Below the pieces are notes generated by a model. That model worked only from the letters and a program-made list of their open reading frames with translations, did no database searches and was not told where the DNA came from. A stretch of DNA of 64,000 nt, from assembly GCF_003651185.1 (NCBI RefSeq), contig NZ_RCDC01000005.1, forward strand, positions 62,001 through 126,000. Direction: 5' to 3'. The DNA is from Stenotrophomonas rhizophila (GTDB lineage Bacteria; Pseudomonadota; Gammaproteobacteria; Xanthomonadales; Xanthomonadaceae). The translations under genes and the position numbers were made by a program. Positions 46,445 to 55,189 of the stretch are shown here, piece by piece (the first letter of the stretch is position 1; each line of letters opens with the position of its first letter).

Positions 46445-47523
46445 TGGCCACCAAGCCTGCCAAGAAGACTGCCGCGAAGACCGCGGCGGCCAAGACCCCT
46501 GCTGCCACGCCTGCGGTGAAGAAGACTGCTGCCGCAGCGAAAAAGGCGGCACCCGCAGTGAAGAAGCCTGCCGTGAAAAAGGCGCCGGCCCGCAAGGTTG
46601 CCGCCACGCCGGCCGAGAGCGCCGCCAAGCGCAGTGCCAGCCGTGATGCCACCATCGCGCGCAAGTCGCTGCGCAAGCCGGCCACGCCGGGCGTGGAAGA
46701 GCTCAAGTTCGGCATCGAGAGCGCGTTCGAGCGCCGTGCCACGCTGACCCTGCACGAGATCGAAGGCTCGACCAAGCCGCTGGTCGGCCGCGTCATCGAT
46801 GGCCTGGAAACCGGTGAATTCCGCGTTGCCGAGCCCGACGGCCACGGTGGCTGGAAGGTCAACGAATGGCTGAAGAAGGCCGTGCTGCTGTACTTCCGCG
46901 TCAACGACATGGCCGTCGTCGATGCGCGCCCGGCGCCGTTCTGGGACAAGGTCGAATCGCGTTTTGCCGGCTTCGATGAAGCCAAGTTCCGCCGCGCCGG
47001 CGTGCGCGTGGTGCCCGGTGCGATCGCACGCCGCGGCAGCTACTTCGGCAAGGACGTGGTGCTGATGCCGAGCTTCACCAACATCGGCGCCTACGTGGGC
47101 GAGGGCACCATGGTCGATACCTGGGCCACGGTGGGTTCGTGCGCGCAGATCGGCAAGCACTGCCACCTGTCCGGCGGCGCCGGTATCGGTGGCGTGCTGG
47201 AGCCGCTGCAGGCCAGCCCGACCATCATCGAAGACCATTGCTTTATCGGTGCGCGTTCGGAAGTGGTGGAAGGCTTCGTGGTCGGCCATCACAGTGTGAT
47301 CGGCATGGGCGTGTTCCTTGGCCAGAGCACGCGCGTCTACAACCGCGCCACCGGCGAGATCAGTTACGGTTCGGTACCGCCGTACAGCGTGGTGGTGTCC
47401 GGGCAGCTGCCGTCCAAGGACGGCTCGCACTCGCTGTACTGCGCCGTGATCGTCAAGCAGGTCGATGCCAAGACCCGCAGCAAGACCAGCGTCAACGAGC
47501 TGCTGCGCGGCCTGGCCGACTGA
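46444..47523 (+). CDS. dapD: Tetrahydrodipicolinate N-succinyltransferase with histone-H1-like N-terminal tail
   Basis: A 359-residue enzyme of lysine/diaminopimelate synthesis that succinylates tetrahydrodipicolinate. The catalytic left-handed beta-helix begins about residue 80 ([23 protein letters not shown]), with [48 protein letters not shown]. About residues 1-75 are Lys/Ala/Pro/Thr repeats ([20 protein letters not shown] and so on) like histone H1 or AlgP tails. The ATG overlaps the glnD stop, and the tail is read in phase with the enzyme without a stop. Confidence 0.95.
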   Translation: MATKPAKKTAAKTAAAKTPAATPAVKKTAAAAKKAAPAVKKPAVKKAPARKVAATPAESAAKRSASRDATIARKSLRKPATPGVEELKFGIESAFERRATLTLHEIEGSTKPLVGRVIDGLETGEFRVAEPDGHGGWKVNEWLKKAVLLYFRVNDMAVVDARPAPFWDKVESRFAGFDEAKFRRAGVRVVPGAIARRGSYFGKDVVLMPSFTNIGAYVGEGTMVDTWATVGSCAQIGKHCHLSGGAGIGGVLEPLQASPTIIEDHCFIGARSEVVEGFVVGHHSVIGMGVFLGQSTRVYNRATGEISYGSVPPYSVVVSGQLPSKDGSHSLYCAVIVKQVDAKTRSKTSVNELLRGLAD

Positions 47524-48389
47524 GCACGCCGCAGCCCGCGCTGGCGCAGGCGGCGCGCTACCGGCACCCGTTCGCGGGGTGGCCGGGACGCGCGCTGCAG
47601 CGTCTGCTCGGCTGCGCGCACCTGACCGCCGCCCGGCGCGCGCTGACCCGCGTGCTGCCGGTGCCGGCGTTGATCAGTGATGTGCGTGAGGTGGTGTACC
47701 TGAGCTGGTGGGTAGACGTGCGTCATGCACCGCCGCCACCGCCAGGCCATCGCCTGTTCGTGCATGACGGGCGCACGCCCTACACGATCCTGACCTACCG
47801 TCACGGCCATTTCGGGCCGGCGCTGGCCGGGCCGCGTGGCCTGTTTCCGTCGCCGCTGCAGAGCAACTGGCGCTGGTATGTGGTGGCGGACGATGCAGCT
47901 GCCGGGGCCGCCACGCCGCGGGTCCTGTTCGACCGCAATGTGATCGACAGCGGGGTGTACGCAGTCGGTGCACGGCTGTGGAGCGACGCCATGCAGCCGC
48001 ATCTGGCCGCGCGTTTCGAGCATGCCGTGGATGCCAACGGCGGGCACACCGTGATCGAGCCGGGGCAGGGCAGTGCGCCCGCACTGCAGGCGCAGGTGCG
48101 TCCGGCAACGGCCTTGGCGGCGGCGTGGGCGGCCGGGGCGTTCACCGATGCAGCGCAGGCCATGGCGTTCCTGGCCTGCCAGGAGGCCGCGTTCGCGGTC
48201 GCCCCGGATGGTCGGCTGGTCCTGACCCATATCGATCTGCCGATCACCCTGGCCGAGGTGCAGCCGCTGCGGCTGGAGGGGGCGGTGTGCTGCCCGCACC
48301 TGGCCGCGATGGGCGTCGATCTGGCCGATGCGTTCTGTTTCCGGGTGCCGCAGGTGCCCTTCCGGGTCGTGTCCGAACGCCTGTTGTGA
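47520..48389 (+). CDS. Hypothetical protein, DUF2071/YqjF-like
   Basis: A protein of about 289 residues. Segments [35 protein letters not shown] and [17 protein letters not shown] resemble the DUF2071 family, but I hold this loosely. The frame has no ATG, GTG or TTG start before 47652 (GTG, giving 245 residues), yet codon use is fully coding-like from 47520, where a CTG overlaps the dapD stop (CTGA). So either a CTG start is used or the true start is the GTG at 47652. No signal peptide is visible. It is coupled to dapD. Confidence 0.6.
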   Translation: MSTPQPALAQAARYRHPFAGWPGRALQRLLGCAHLTAARRALTRVLPVPALISDVREVVYLSWWVDVRHAPPPPPGHRLFVHDGRTPYTILTYRHGHFGPALAGPRGLFPSPLQSNWRWYVVADDAAAGAATPRVLFDRNVIDSGVYAVGARLWSDAMQPHLAARFEHAVDANGGHTVIEPGQGSAPALQAQVRPATALAAAWAAGAFTDAAQAMAFLACQEAAFAVAPDGRLVLTHIDLPITLAEVQPLRLEGAVCCPHLAAMGVDLADAFCFRVPQVPFRVVSERLL

Positions 48390-48432
48390 CATCCTCACGG
48401 CGTCCTTCCTGATCGATGCTGCACGCCGCGCC

Positions 48433-48795
48433 ATGACCACCACTCTGTACGGATTGAAGAACTGCGACACCTGCAGGAAAGCCACCAAGTGGCTGGACCG
48501 TTTCCAGGTGCCGTACACCTTCGTCGACTACCGCGACCACACGCCAACGCCGGAAACCCTGATCGACTGGGCGGCCCAGGCCGGCGGCTTCCCCGCGTTG
48601 ATCAACCGGTCCTCCACCACGTGGCGGCAACTGCCGGAGAACCGCAAAGCGGCTGACTCCGAGGCCGAGTGGAAGCTGCTGCTGCGCGAGTACCCGCAGC
48701 TGATCAAGCGCCCGGTGGTGGTGAGCGCCGATGGCGTGATGACCCAGGGCTTCTCGGACAACGGCTTCAAGCAGCGGTTCGGAGTGGGCGCGTGA
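48433..48795 (+). CDS. ArsC/Spx-family protein (YffB-like)
   Basis: A 120-residue thioredoxin-fold protein with [35 protein letters not shown]. The C-D-T-C motif lies where ArsC-family proteins have their redox cysteine. Such proteins, called YffB, lie next to dapE in E. coli and relatives. The function is not an arsenate reductase as far as known; glutathione or thiol chemistry is suspected. The stop overlaps dapE (GTGA). Confidence 0.88.
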   Translation: MTTTLYGLKNCDTCRKATKWLDRFQVPYTFVDYRDHTPTPETLIDWAAQAGGFPALINRSSTTWRQLPENRKAADSEAEWKLLLREYPQLIKRPVVVSADGVMTQGFSDNGFKQRFGVGA

Positions 48796-49919
48796 ACGAC
48801 GTCGTTGCCCTGACCTGCGACCTGATCGCGCGCGCCTCGGTCACGCCCGAGGATGCCGGTTGCCAGGCGCTGCTGGCCGGCCGACTTGAGCGCGCCGGCT
48901 TCCACTGCGAACACCTGCGCCTGGGCGAGGTCGACAACCTGTGGGCCACGCACGGGCAGGGCGCACCGGTGCTGGTGCTGCTCGGGCATACCGATGTGGT
49001 GCCGACCGGCCCGGTCGCGGCCTGGGCCAGTGATCCGTTCGATCCGCAGATCCGTGATGGCGTGCTCTACGGACGTGGCGCGGCCGACATGAAAGGCAGT
49101 GTGGCCGCGTTCGTGGTCGCCGCCGAGCAGTTCGTGGCTGCCCATCCGGACCATCCCGGCACCTTGGCCGTGCTGCTGACCAGCGACGAGGAGGGCGACG
49201 CCATCGATGGTGTGCGTCGTGTGGCCGATATCTTCCGCGAACGCGGCCAGGCCATCGACTGGTGCATCACCGGTGAACCGTCTTCCACCGCGGTGCTCGG
49301 CGATCTGCTGCGTGTGGGCCGCCGCGGCAGTCTCTCGGCTACGCTGACGGTGAAGGGCGTGCAGGGCCATGTCGCGTATCCGGACAAGGCGCGCAATCCG
49401 ATCCATCTGGCCGCCGCGGCACTGGCCGAACTGACCGCACGGCACTGGGATGATGGCTTCGAGAGCTTCCCGCCGACCAGCTTGCAGGTCTCCAACATCC
49501 ATGCCGGCACCGGGGCGAACAATGTGATTCCGGGTGAGCTGCAGGTGCTGTTCAACCTGCGCTACAACCCGCACTGGAATGCGCCGGCGCTGGAGCAGGA
49601 GATCGCCGCGCTGCTGCAGCGTCATGCGCTCGAGTACACGCTCAAGTGGCATCGCAGTGGCGAGCCGTTCTATACCCCGGAAGGCACGCTGCGCCGGGTT
49701 GCCCGCGAAGTGCTCGGTGCGTTCGCCGGTGCGCCGCCGGAGGAGAGCACCGGCGGTGGCACCTCCGATGCGCGCTTCATCGCGCCGCTGGGCGCGCAGT
49801 GCATCGAAGTGGGGCCGGTCAACGCGAGCATCCATCAGGTTGACGAAAATGTCCGCGTGGCGGATCTGGAAGCGCTGCCGGCGTTGTACCAGCGCCTGAT
49901 CGAGCGTTTGCTCGCCTGA
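48792..49919 (+). CDS. dapE: Succinyl-diaminopimelate desuccinylase
   Basis: A 375-residue di-zinc M20 enzyme that removes succinate from N-succinyl-L,L-diaminopimelate, two steps after DapD. The GTG start overlaps the yffB stop. Metal-binding and catalytic segments are [54 protein letters not shown] and [13 protein letters not shown]. Residues of the dimerisation insert lie in between. Full-length. Confidence 0.97.
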   Translation: MNDVVALTCDLIARASVTPEDAGCQALLAGRLERAGFHCEHLRLGEVDNLWATHGQGAPVLVLLGHTDVVPTGPVAAWASDPFDPQIRDGVLYGRGAADMKGSVAAFVVAAEQFVAAHPDHPGTLAVLLTSDEEGDAIDGVRRVADIFRERGQAIDWCITGEPSSTAVLGDLLRVGRRGSLSATLTVKGVQGHVAYPDKARNPIHLAAAALAELTARHWDDGFESFPPTSLQVSNIHAGTGANNVIPGELQVLFNLRYNPHWNAPALEQEIAALLQRHALEYTLKWHRSGEPFYTPEGTLRRVAREVLGAFAGAPPEESTGGGTSDARFIAPLGAQCIEVGPVNASIHQVDENVRVADLEALPALYQRLIERLLA

Positions 49920-49954
49920 CGCCATCGGGTTGAATCTACCGCCGCTCGATTACG

Positions 49955-49976
49955 GTAGTGCCGGCCGCTGGCCGGT
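49955..49976 (+). repeat. SMAG (GTAG-headed) half element
   Basis: Begins GTAGTGCCGGCCGCTGGCC, the same unit as the 11.6-kb SMAG pair. It lies between the convergent dapE and pentapeptide-repeat genes and may act as a transcription barrier. Confidence 0.8.
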
Positions 49977-49982
49977 TCGCCC

Positions 49983-50666
49983 TTACGCCACGATCAGCCC
50001 GAACGACGCCAAGGCGGCCGCTGCCTGGCGCTGTGAAATCACTGCCTTCTTGAACAGCTTGGCGTCCATCACGTTGAGCCCGCTGATGTCGGTGCCGCGC
50101 AGGTCAGCGCCTTCAAACCGCGTCAGCCGTGTCTGTGCGTTGCGCAGGCTGCCGCCGTTGAAGACCGCATCGCGGAAGTCGCAGCCGGACAGCTCGGCCT
50201 CGGAGAAATCCATACCCTCCAGCTGCGCCTTGCGGAACGACATCCCGCGCAGGTCCGCGCTGACCAGCAGGCAATCGCGGAATTCCAGCGCCCAGCCGGT
50301 CACTTCCTGCAGGTGCGCGCCAGTCAGCTTGCAATCCTGGAACTGCACCGAGGAGAGCGTTGCGCGGCGCCAGTGACTGTTGTTGAGATCGCAGTGCGAG
50401 AAGCGCGCATCGCTGAGCAGGGCCGAACTGAAATCGCACTGGCTGCCGCGGCACTTCGTCCACTGGCTTTCTTCCAGCGAGGCCGCCAACCAGCTCGCGC
50501 CGGTGACCGAGCACTGGTTGAACTGGAACCCATCCATGTCCAGCCGCGAGAAGTCGCCGTGATCGAACGTGCAGTTCTCGAACACGGCTCCCCGCGAATG
50601 CGCGGCGATGATGGCCTGCATGCGGTCGCGGGTGAGGGTTTCATCGCGGAACGTGGCGGTGTTCAT
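49983..50666 (-). CDS. Pentapeptide-repeat protein
   Basis: A 227-residue protein of repeated A(D/N)LXX-type units, for example FENCTFDHGDFSRLDMDGFQFNQCSVTGASW, CDFSSALLSDARFSHCDLNNSHWRRATLSSVQF and FEGADLRGTDISGLNVMDAKLF. This predicts a right-handed quadrilateral beta-helix. Qnr and MfpA members mimic DNA and protect gyrase, but most members have unknown roles and I cannot assign one here. Not matched by memory to SmQnr. Start MNTATFRDETL at 50666; an ATG at 50696 is possible. Confidence 0.85.
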   Translation of the reverse strand: MNTATFRDETLTRDRMQAIIAAHSRGAVFENCTFDHGDFSRLDMDGFQFNQCSVTGASWLAASLEESQWTKCRGSQCDFSSALLSDARFSHCDLNNSHWRRATLSSVQFQDCKLTGAHLQEVTGWALEFRDCLLVSADLRGMSFRKAQLEGMDFSEAELSGCDFRDAVFNGGSLRNAQTRLTRFEGADLRGTDISGLNVMDAKLFKKAVISQRQAAAALASFGLIVA

Positions 50667-50753
50667 GCGGTCATTCTGGGTGATGTTCCGGACCATGGGC
50701 AGACTTGAAGCGTGTTGCGGAATGTGTACAAAACGGCGCGCCGATGCCCGGCA

Positions 50754-51632
50754 CTACTCGAACGTCCAGAACGGCGGCTCGATGGTCTTGCGCCAGTAGG
50801 TTTCCCCGGCCAGGTAGAACTTCTGCGCATAGGCCTTGGCGAACCAATCGGCGGCCGCCTCCAGATCACGCGTCACGCCAGCGCGGCCGCGGCCCAGCAG
50901 CAGGCCGCTGAAATACTGGCCATACACATTGCCCTGGTCCGCCGCCAGCCGATACCAGCGCAGCGCCTCGACGCCATCGCGCGGCAGACCCATGCCCAGT
51001 TCGTACATTGCCCCCAGATCCGCCTGGGCATCGGCATCGCCGCGCTGCGCACGCCGCTGGATGTCGACGACCAGCGGATGCAGGGTGCCATCCGCTTGCG
51101 CCGCGATCGCCTGCGGCAGCCGCGAGGATTCGGACGGCATGTGGTGGTAGATCGTCGCGCGCAGGTCCCAGCGCAGCGCGCTGGCCGTGTCACCGCGTTC
51201 GCGATGGAACTTGGCCAGCATCAGCATCGCCATCGGGTTGCCGTGCTCGGCGGCAGCGCGGTACCAGCGCTCTGCTTTGCGCGGTGACGCGCGCAGCGCA
51301 GGGCCCTGGAGGATGTTCGGGCCGGTGCCATGCAGCAGCTCACCGTGGGTCCAGATCCGGCCCAGCGCCTCTTCGGCCTGGGGGTTGTGGAACGTCCACG
51401 GAGTGACGGCGGCGGCACGCTCGTACCAGGTCACCGCGCGCGGGTCGTTGAAGGTTTCGTAGGTTCTCGCGGCGTCCCAGGCACTGTCGAAGCTGCGATC
51501 GACCGCCTTGGTCTCGAGCGACTGCACGATGCTCGCCGGGGTCCGCGAGGGGGCGCTGCTGCAGGCGATGAGGAAGAGGAGCAGGGCGATGCCGCCCAGG
51601 CGTGAAGCGATGCGTCCGATGCGAGGGGTCAT
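50754..51632 (-). CDS. Sel1/tetratricopeptide-repeat lipoprotein
   Basis: A 292-residue lipoprotein. The ATG at 51632 gives MTPRIGRIASRLGGIALLLFLIACSSAPS, a lipobox L-I-A-C. Helical Sel1-like repeats follow (AERWYRAAAEHGNPMAMLMLAKFHRERGD, ADLGAMYELGMGLPRDGVEALRWYRLAADQGNVYGQYFSGLLLGRGRAGVTRDLEAAADWFAKAY). Such repeats mediate protein interactions at the cell envelope. Function unknown. The long upstream extension of the frame is not used. Confidence 0.85.
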   Translation of the reverse strand: MTPRIGRIASRLGGIALLLFLIACSSAPSRTPASIVQSLETKAVDRSFDSAWDAARTYETFNDPRAVTWYERAAAVTPWTFHNPQAEEALGRIWTHGELLHGTGPNILQGPALRASPRKAERWYRAAAEHGNPMAMLMLAKFHRERGDTASALRWDLRATIYHHMPSESSRLPQAIAAQADGTLHPLVVDIQRRAQRGDADAQADLGAMYELGMGLPRDGVEALRWYRLAADQGNVYGQYFSGLLLGRGRAGVTRDLEAAADWFAKAYAQKFYLAGETYWRKTIEPPFWTFE

Positions 51633-51724
51633 GCCAGCCAGGGGGTACACAAGGGCGGTGATTATCGCCCGGCCCAGCAGCCCCGGGTTGTCCGCGGCGG
51701 TCGGTTTGGTTGCCATCGCAACAG

Positions 51725-51753
51725 TTGCACCGCCGCCCAAACCCGGTTACGGT
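51725..51753 (+). promoter_or_regulatory. Possible promoter of the asnB leader
   Basis: TTGCAC (51725-51730) and TACGGT (51748-51753) are separated by 17 nt. Initiation would fall within a few nt of the leader ATG at 51760, which would make the peptide leaderless. This fits the absence of a Shine-Dalgarno sequence before that ATG. The -10 matches consensus only in part. Confidence 0.4.
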
Positions 51754-51759
51754 CGGTCC

Positions 51760-51858
51760 ATGTCCTCGTTCCCGGCCACCGCTGTCAGCAATACCAACCG
51801 CACTAATCTGCGCGCGAATAATCGTGCGCGGCCGATGCGGGACTGCGACCAGGGCTAG
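51760..51858 (+). CDS. Candidate asparagine leader peptide of asnB
   Basis: A 32-residue open frame ends at TAG 51856-51858. It contains five Asn residues packed in positions 11-21 (N-T-N-R-T-N-L-R-A-N-N), encoded by AAT, AAC, AAT, AAT and AAT; four of the five are AAT, an uncommon codon in this GC-rich genome. The frame is followed 25 nt later by an intrinsic terminator and then by asnB. Amino-acid-biosynthesis leader peptides carry runs of the regulated amino acid's codons. Its function is inferred from this architecture. Confidence 0.7.
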   Translation: MSSFPATAVSNTNRTNLRANNRARPMRDCDQG

Positions 51859-51914
51859 TACAAGCAACACGCCCGGACCCCAGAAAACCCGCATCGACCG
51901 ATGCGGGTTTTTTT
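51832..51914 (+). promoter_or_regulatory. Attenuator of asnB: antiterminator and terminator arms
   Basis: Three segments match the textbook scheme. Segment 2 (51832-51841, CCGATGCGGG) lies inside the leader frame. Segment 3 (51885-51896, AAACCCGCATCG) is the terminator 5' arm. Segment 4 (51898-51907, again CCGATGCGGG) is the terminator 3' arm. Segments 2 and 4 are identical over 10 nt, so 2:3 pairing (9 bp) excludes 3:4 pairing. A ribosome stalled on Asn codons would leave 2 free to pair with 3 and allow read-through into asnB. Confidence 0.7.
51884..51914 (+). terminator. Intrinsic terminator upstream of asnB
   Basis: An 11-bp stem (AAACCCGCATC and GATGCGGGTTT) with a GACC loop is followed by TTTT, giving seven T in a row. 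It lies between the leader peptide and asnB, 87 nt before the asnB start, and would stop the asnB transcript if no antiterminator forms. Confidence 0.9.
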
Positions 51915-52000
51915 GTGGCCCGGGTTTACCCCTTCCGGGCCTGGGTGGCCGGTCGAATGCCTGCAATACGTGTATTCCCCCATCATCAGGAGCTGTTCCC

Positions 52001-53692
52001 ATGTGTTCGATCTTCGGTATTTTCGGCCTCCAGGCGGGCGACGACCTCGCCGCATTGCGCCGCCATGCGCTGGAACTGTCGCAGCGCCAGCGCCATCGCG
52101 GCCCGGACTGGAGCGGGGTGTACGTCGATGACGGCGCGATCCTGGTCCACGAGCGCCTTGCCATCGTCGATCCCGCCGGTGGTTCACAGCCACTGCTCTC
52201 CGAAGACGGCGGGCTGGCGCTGGCGGTGAACGGTGAGATCTACAACCACCGCGAGCTGAAGGCCGAGCTGGCCCAGCCGTACGCCTTCCAGACCGGCTCG
52301 GACTGCGAGGTGATCAATGCGCTGTACCGCGAAGACAGCCCGGCCTCGTTCCTGAACCGCCTCAACGGCATTTTCGCCTTTGCGTTGTGGGACCGCGCCG
52401 AGCAGCGCGTACTGATCGCCCGTGATCCGATCGGCGTGGTGCCGCTGTACTGGGGCCACGACAAGGATGGCCGCCTGGTGGTGGCCTCCGAACTGAAGTC
52501 GCTGGTGGACATCTGCGCCGACGCCGCGCAGTTCCCGCCGGGGCACTGGTATGACAGCGCCACCGACACGCTCACCCGTTACTACGAGCGCCCGTGGCGC
52601 GACTACGATGCGGTCGAAGGCGTGGAGGCGGATCGCGTCGAACTGCGTGAGGCGTTCGAGCGCGCGGTGCACCGCCAGTTGATGACCGATGTGCCCTACG
52701 GCGTGCTGCTCTCCGGGGGGCTGGATTCGTCGCTGGTCGCGGCCGTCGCCGCGCGCTATGCCCGCCACCGTGTCGAAGATGGCGATCAGAGTGAAGCCTG
52801 GTGGCCGCGCCTGCACTCCTTCGCGATCGGCCTGAAGGGCTCGCCCGATCTGGCGGCCGCCGCCATCGCGGCCGAAGCCCTGGGCACCGTACACCACGGT
52901 TTCGAGTACACCTTCGAAGAGGGGCTGGATGCGCTGCCGGAAGTGATCCGCCACGTGGAAACCTACGACGTCACCACCATCCGCGCCTCCACGCCGATGT
53001 TCCTGCTGGCGCGCCGGATCAAGGCGATGGGCGTGAAAATGGTGCTGTCCGGTGAGGGCAGCGATGAGATCTTCGGTGGCTACCTGTACTTCCACAAGGC
53101 GCCGAACGCGCGCGAGTTCCATGAGGAGCTGGTGCGCAAGCTCGACGCGCTCAACAACTACGATTGCCTGCGCGCCAACAAATCGATGATGGCCTGGGGC
53201 GTGGAGCCGCGCGTGCCGTTCCTGGATCGCGAGTTCCTCGATGTGGCCATGCGCATCGATGCCAAGCACAAGATGGTCGGGCAGGGCCCCGCCGGTGCAC
53301 GCCGGATCGAGAAGGCGGTGCTGCGCGAGGCCTTCGAAGGCTACCTGCCGGACTCGATCCTGTGGCGCCAGAAGGAGCAGTTCAGTGACGGTGTCGGCTA
53401 TGGCTGGATCGACGGGCTCAAGGCCCATGCCGAAGCCCAGGTCAGTGACCGGGTGATGGCCGCGGCGGACAAGCGCTTCGTGCACAACCCGCCGCAGACC
53501 AAGGAAGCCTACTTCTACCGCCACGTGTTCGAGCAGTACTTCCCCACCCAGGCCGCGGCGGAGACCGTACCGGGTGGCAAATCCATCGCATGCTCCTCGC
53601 CAGCGGCGATCGCGTGGGACGCCAGCTTTGCCGCGATGGCCGATCCCTCCGGGCGCGCCATCGCCGGCGTACACGAACAGGCACTGGCCTGA
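52001..53692 (+). CDS. asnB: Asparagine synthase (glutamine-hydrolysing)
   Basis: A 563-residue AsnB that makes asparagine from aspartate, ATP and glutamine. Met1-Cys2 starts the class II glutaminase domain (MCSIFGIFGLQAGDD), with HRGPDWSGVYVDD and NGEIYNHRELK. The synthetase domain carries the PP-loop LLSGGLDSSLVAAVAARYA and VKMVLSGEGSDEIFGGYLYFHKAP. An AGGAG lies 7 nt before the ATG. It is preceded by a leader peptide and terminator. Confidence 0.97.
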   Translation: MCSIFGIFGLQAGDDLAALRRHALELSQRQRHRGPDWSGVYVDDGAILVHERLAIVDPAGGSQPLLSEDGGLALAVNGEIYNHRELKAELAQPYAFQTGSDCEVINALYREDSPASFLNRLNGIFAFALWDRAEQRVLIARDPIGVVPLYWGHDKDGRLVVASELKSLVDICADAAQFPPGHWYDSATDTLTRYYERPWRDYDAVEGVEADRVELREAFERAVHRQLMTDVPYGVLLSGGLDSSLVAAVAARYARHRVEDGDQSEAWWPRLHSFAIGLKGSPDLAAAAIAAEALGTVHHGFEYTFEEGLDALPEVIRHVETYDVTTIRASTPMFLLARRIKAMGVKMVLSGEGSDEIFGGYLYFHKAPNAREFHEELVRKLDALNNYDCLRANKSMMAWGVEPRVPFLDREFLDVAMRIDAKHKMVGQGPAGARRIEKAVLREAFEGYLPDSILWRQKEQFSDGVGYGWIDGLKAHAEAQVSDRVMAAADKRFVHNPPQTKEAYFYRHVFEQYFPTQAAAETVPGGKSIACSSPAAIAWDASFAAMADPSGRAIAGVHEQALA

Positions 53693-53700
53693 TCGGATGT

Positions 53701-53733
53701 GCCACACCGCCGCGTCGTCCGCGGTGGTGTGGC
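53701..53733. terminator. Hairpin after asnB, possible terminator
   Basis: A 14-bp stem (GCCACACCGCCGCG and CGCGGTGGTGTGGC, one G-T pair) with a 5-nt loop lies 8 nt after the asnB stop. No T tract follows. Confidence 0.5.
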
Positions 53734-53781
53734 GACGCGTGCAGCCCGTAGAATCGCCCCTTCAATCGATGGGGATCGGTC

Positions 53782-55164
53782 ATGGACTCTGACACCACCG
53801 GCATGCGCCGCAGCGGGCTGGCCTGGCGCTACCTGGGCTGGGTGGCGCTGCCGCTGTTGATCGGCCTGGGCCTGGCGCGGTTTGCCGGCCCGGCCGTGAC
53901 CGCGCAGGTGGCACGTGCAGAGTCCTCGCTGGGGGCCGACTGGGCTGGGCATCTGCATGCGCCGCTCGGTCTGTTCCTGCTGCAGTTGCTGGTGTTGCTG
54001 ATGGTCGCCAAGGGCGCGGGCTGGGTGTTCCGCCGCCCGGGCCAGCCGGGGGTGATCGGTGAGATGGCGGCCGGCCTGATGATGGGGCCGCTGGTGCTGG
54101 GCGCCGTGTTGCCGCAGGTACATGGCGTGCTGTTCCCGCCGGCATCGCTCGGTCCGCTCGGTCTGCTCAGCCAGCTCGGCGTGCTGATGTTCCTGCTGGT
54201 GGCCGGGGCGGAGCTGGATCTGGGCGGACTGCGGGGGCGACGTCGTTTTGCCTTCGTGGTCAGCCATGCCGGCATCGCGGTGCCCTTCGTGCTGGGCGTG
54301 CTGCTCGCGATCTGGCTGTACGGTGCACACGCGCCGTCGGGCGTGGGCTTCACCGGCTTCGCGTTGTTCGTGGGTATTTCATTGAGCATCACCGCTTTCC
54401 CGGTGCTGCTGCGCATTCTGGCCGACCGGGGCATGACCGGCACGCCGCTGGGCCAGACCGCCATCGCCTGCGCCGCGCTCGGTGATGCCACTGCATGGTG
54501 CCTGCTGGCCCTGATCGTGGCGGCTGCGCAATCGCAGGGCTGGGTGCCCGCGACGATCAATCTGGTCTGCGTGGTCGCCTTCGTCGCGCTGATGCTGGGC
54601 GTGGTGCGCCCGTGGTTCTCGCGCCTGGTGATCGCACCGGGCCAGGAAGGACGCTGGCTGCTGATCATGCTGTTGATGGCGCTGGCCTGCGCGCTGGTTA
54701 CCGAGATGCTGGGCATCCACGCGCTGTTCGGCGCCTTCGCGGCGGGGGTGGCGGTCTCCGGCAACGCCACCCTGCGGCATACCGTGGCCGAGCGCGTCGA
54801 GCCGTTCGCGGTCACCTTGCTGCTGCCGCTGTTCTTCGCCATGACCGGCCTGCGCATGCGCGCCGATGCCCTGCAGGCCAGCGACCTGATGCTGTGCCTG
54901 ATCGTGATCGTGGTGGCCACGCTGGGCAAGCTGATCGGCACCTGGAGCGCAGCGCGCAGTGCCGGCATGGGCAGCCATGAGGCGTGGAAGCTCGGTGCCC
55001 TGATGAACACCCGCGGCCTGATGGAGCTGATCGTGCTCAACCTGGGCTACGAGCTGGGCTTCCTCGGCGACCGCCTGTTTGCCGTGCTGGTGATCATGGC
55101 CCTGGTGACCACGGCCATGACCGGGCCGCTGCTCAACGCGATGGAGCGGTGGAAGAGGCGGTAG
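53782..55164 (+). CDS. CPA2-family cation:proton antiporter
   Basis: A 460-residue inner-membrane antiporter with about 12 helices. The conserved region includes QPGVIGEMAAGLMMGPLVLG, FLLVAGAELDLGGLRG and the ion-binding ACAALGDATAWCLLALIV. It lacks the C-terminal RCK/TrkA-N domain of KefB and KefC, so it is an ungated member, perhaps Na+/H+ or K+/H+. The first helix pair near residues 15-40 looks like an added N-terminal segment. It starts with a weak Shine-Dalgarno and is not coupled to neighbours. Confidence 0.88.
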   Translation: MDSDTTGMRRSGLAWRYLGWVALPLLIGLGLARFAGPAVTAQVARAESSLGADWAGHLHAPLGLFLLQLLVLLMVAKGAGWVFRRPGQPGVIGEMAAGLMMGPLVLGAVLPQVHGVLFPPASLGPLGLLSQLGVLMFLLVAGAELDLGGLRGRRRFAFVVSHAGIAVPFVLGVLLAIWLYGAHAPSGVGFTGFALFVGISLSITAFPVLLRILADRGMTGTPLGQTAIACAALGDATAWCLLALIVAAAQSQGWVPATINLVCVVAFVALMLGVVRPWFSRLVIAPGQEGRWLLIMLLMALACALVTEMLGIHALFGAFAAGVAVSGNATLRHTVAERVEPFAVTLLLPLFFAMTGLRMRADALQASDLMLCLIVIVVATLGKLIGTWSAARSAGMGSHEAWKLGALMNTRGLMELIVLNLGYELGFLGDRLFAVLVIMALVTTAMTGPLLNAMERWKRR

Positions 55165-55189
55165 CCGTAGGCTCGGCCACCGCCCGTGA

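Noticed and set aside
44129..46552. An 807-codon minus-strand open frame
   Set aside because: It is antisense to glnD, whose nucleotidyltransferase, HD and ACT motifs are clear.
49983..50666. Calling the pentapeptide protein a Qnr quinolone-resistance gene
   Set aside because: The fold is shared but the sequence does not match the SmQnr start I recall, and pentapeptide proteins are functionally diverse.
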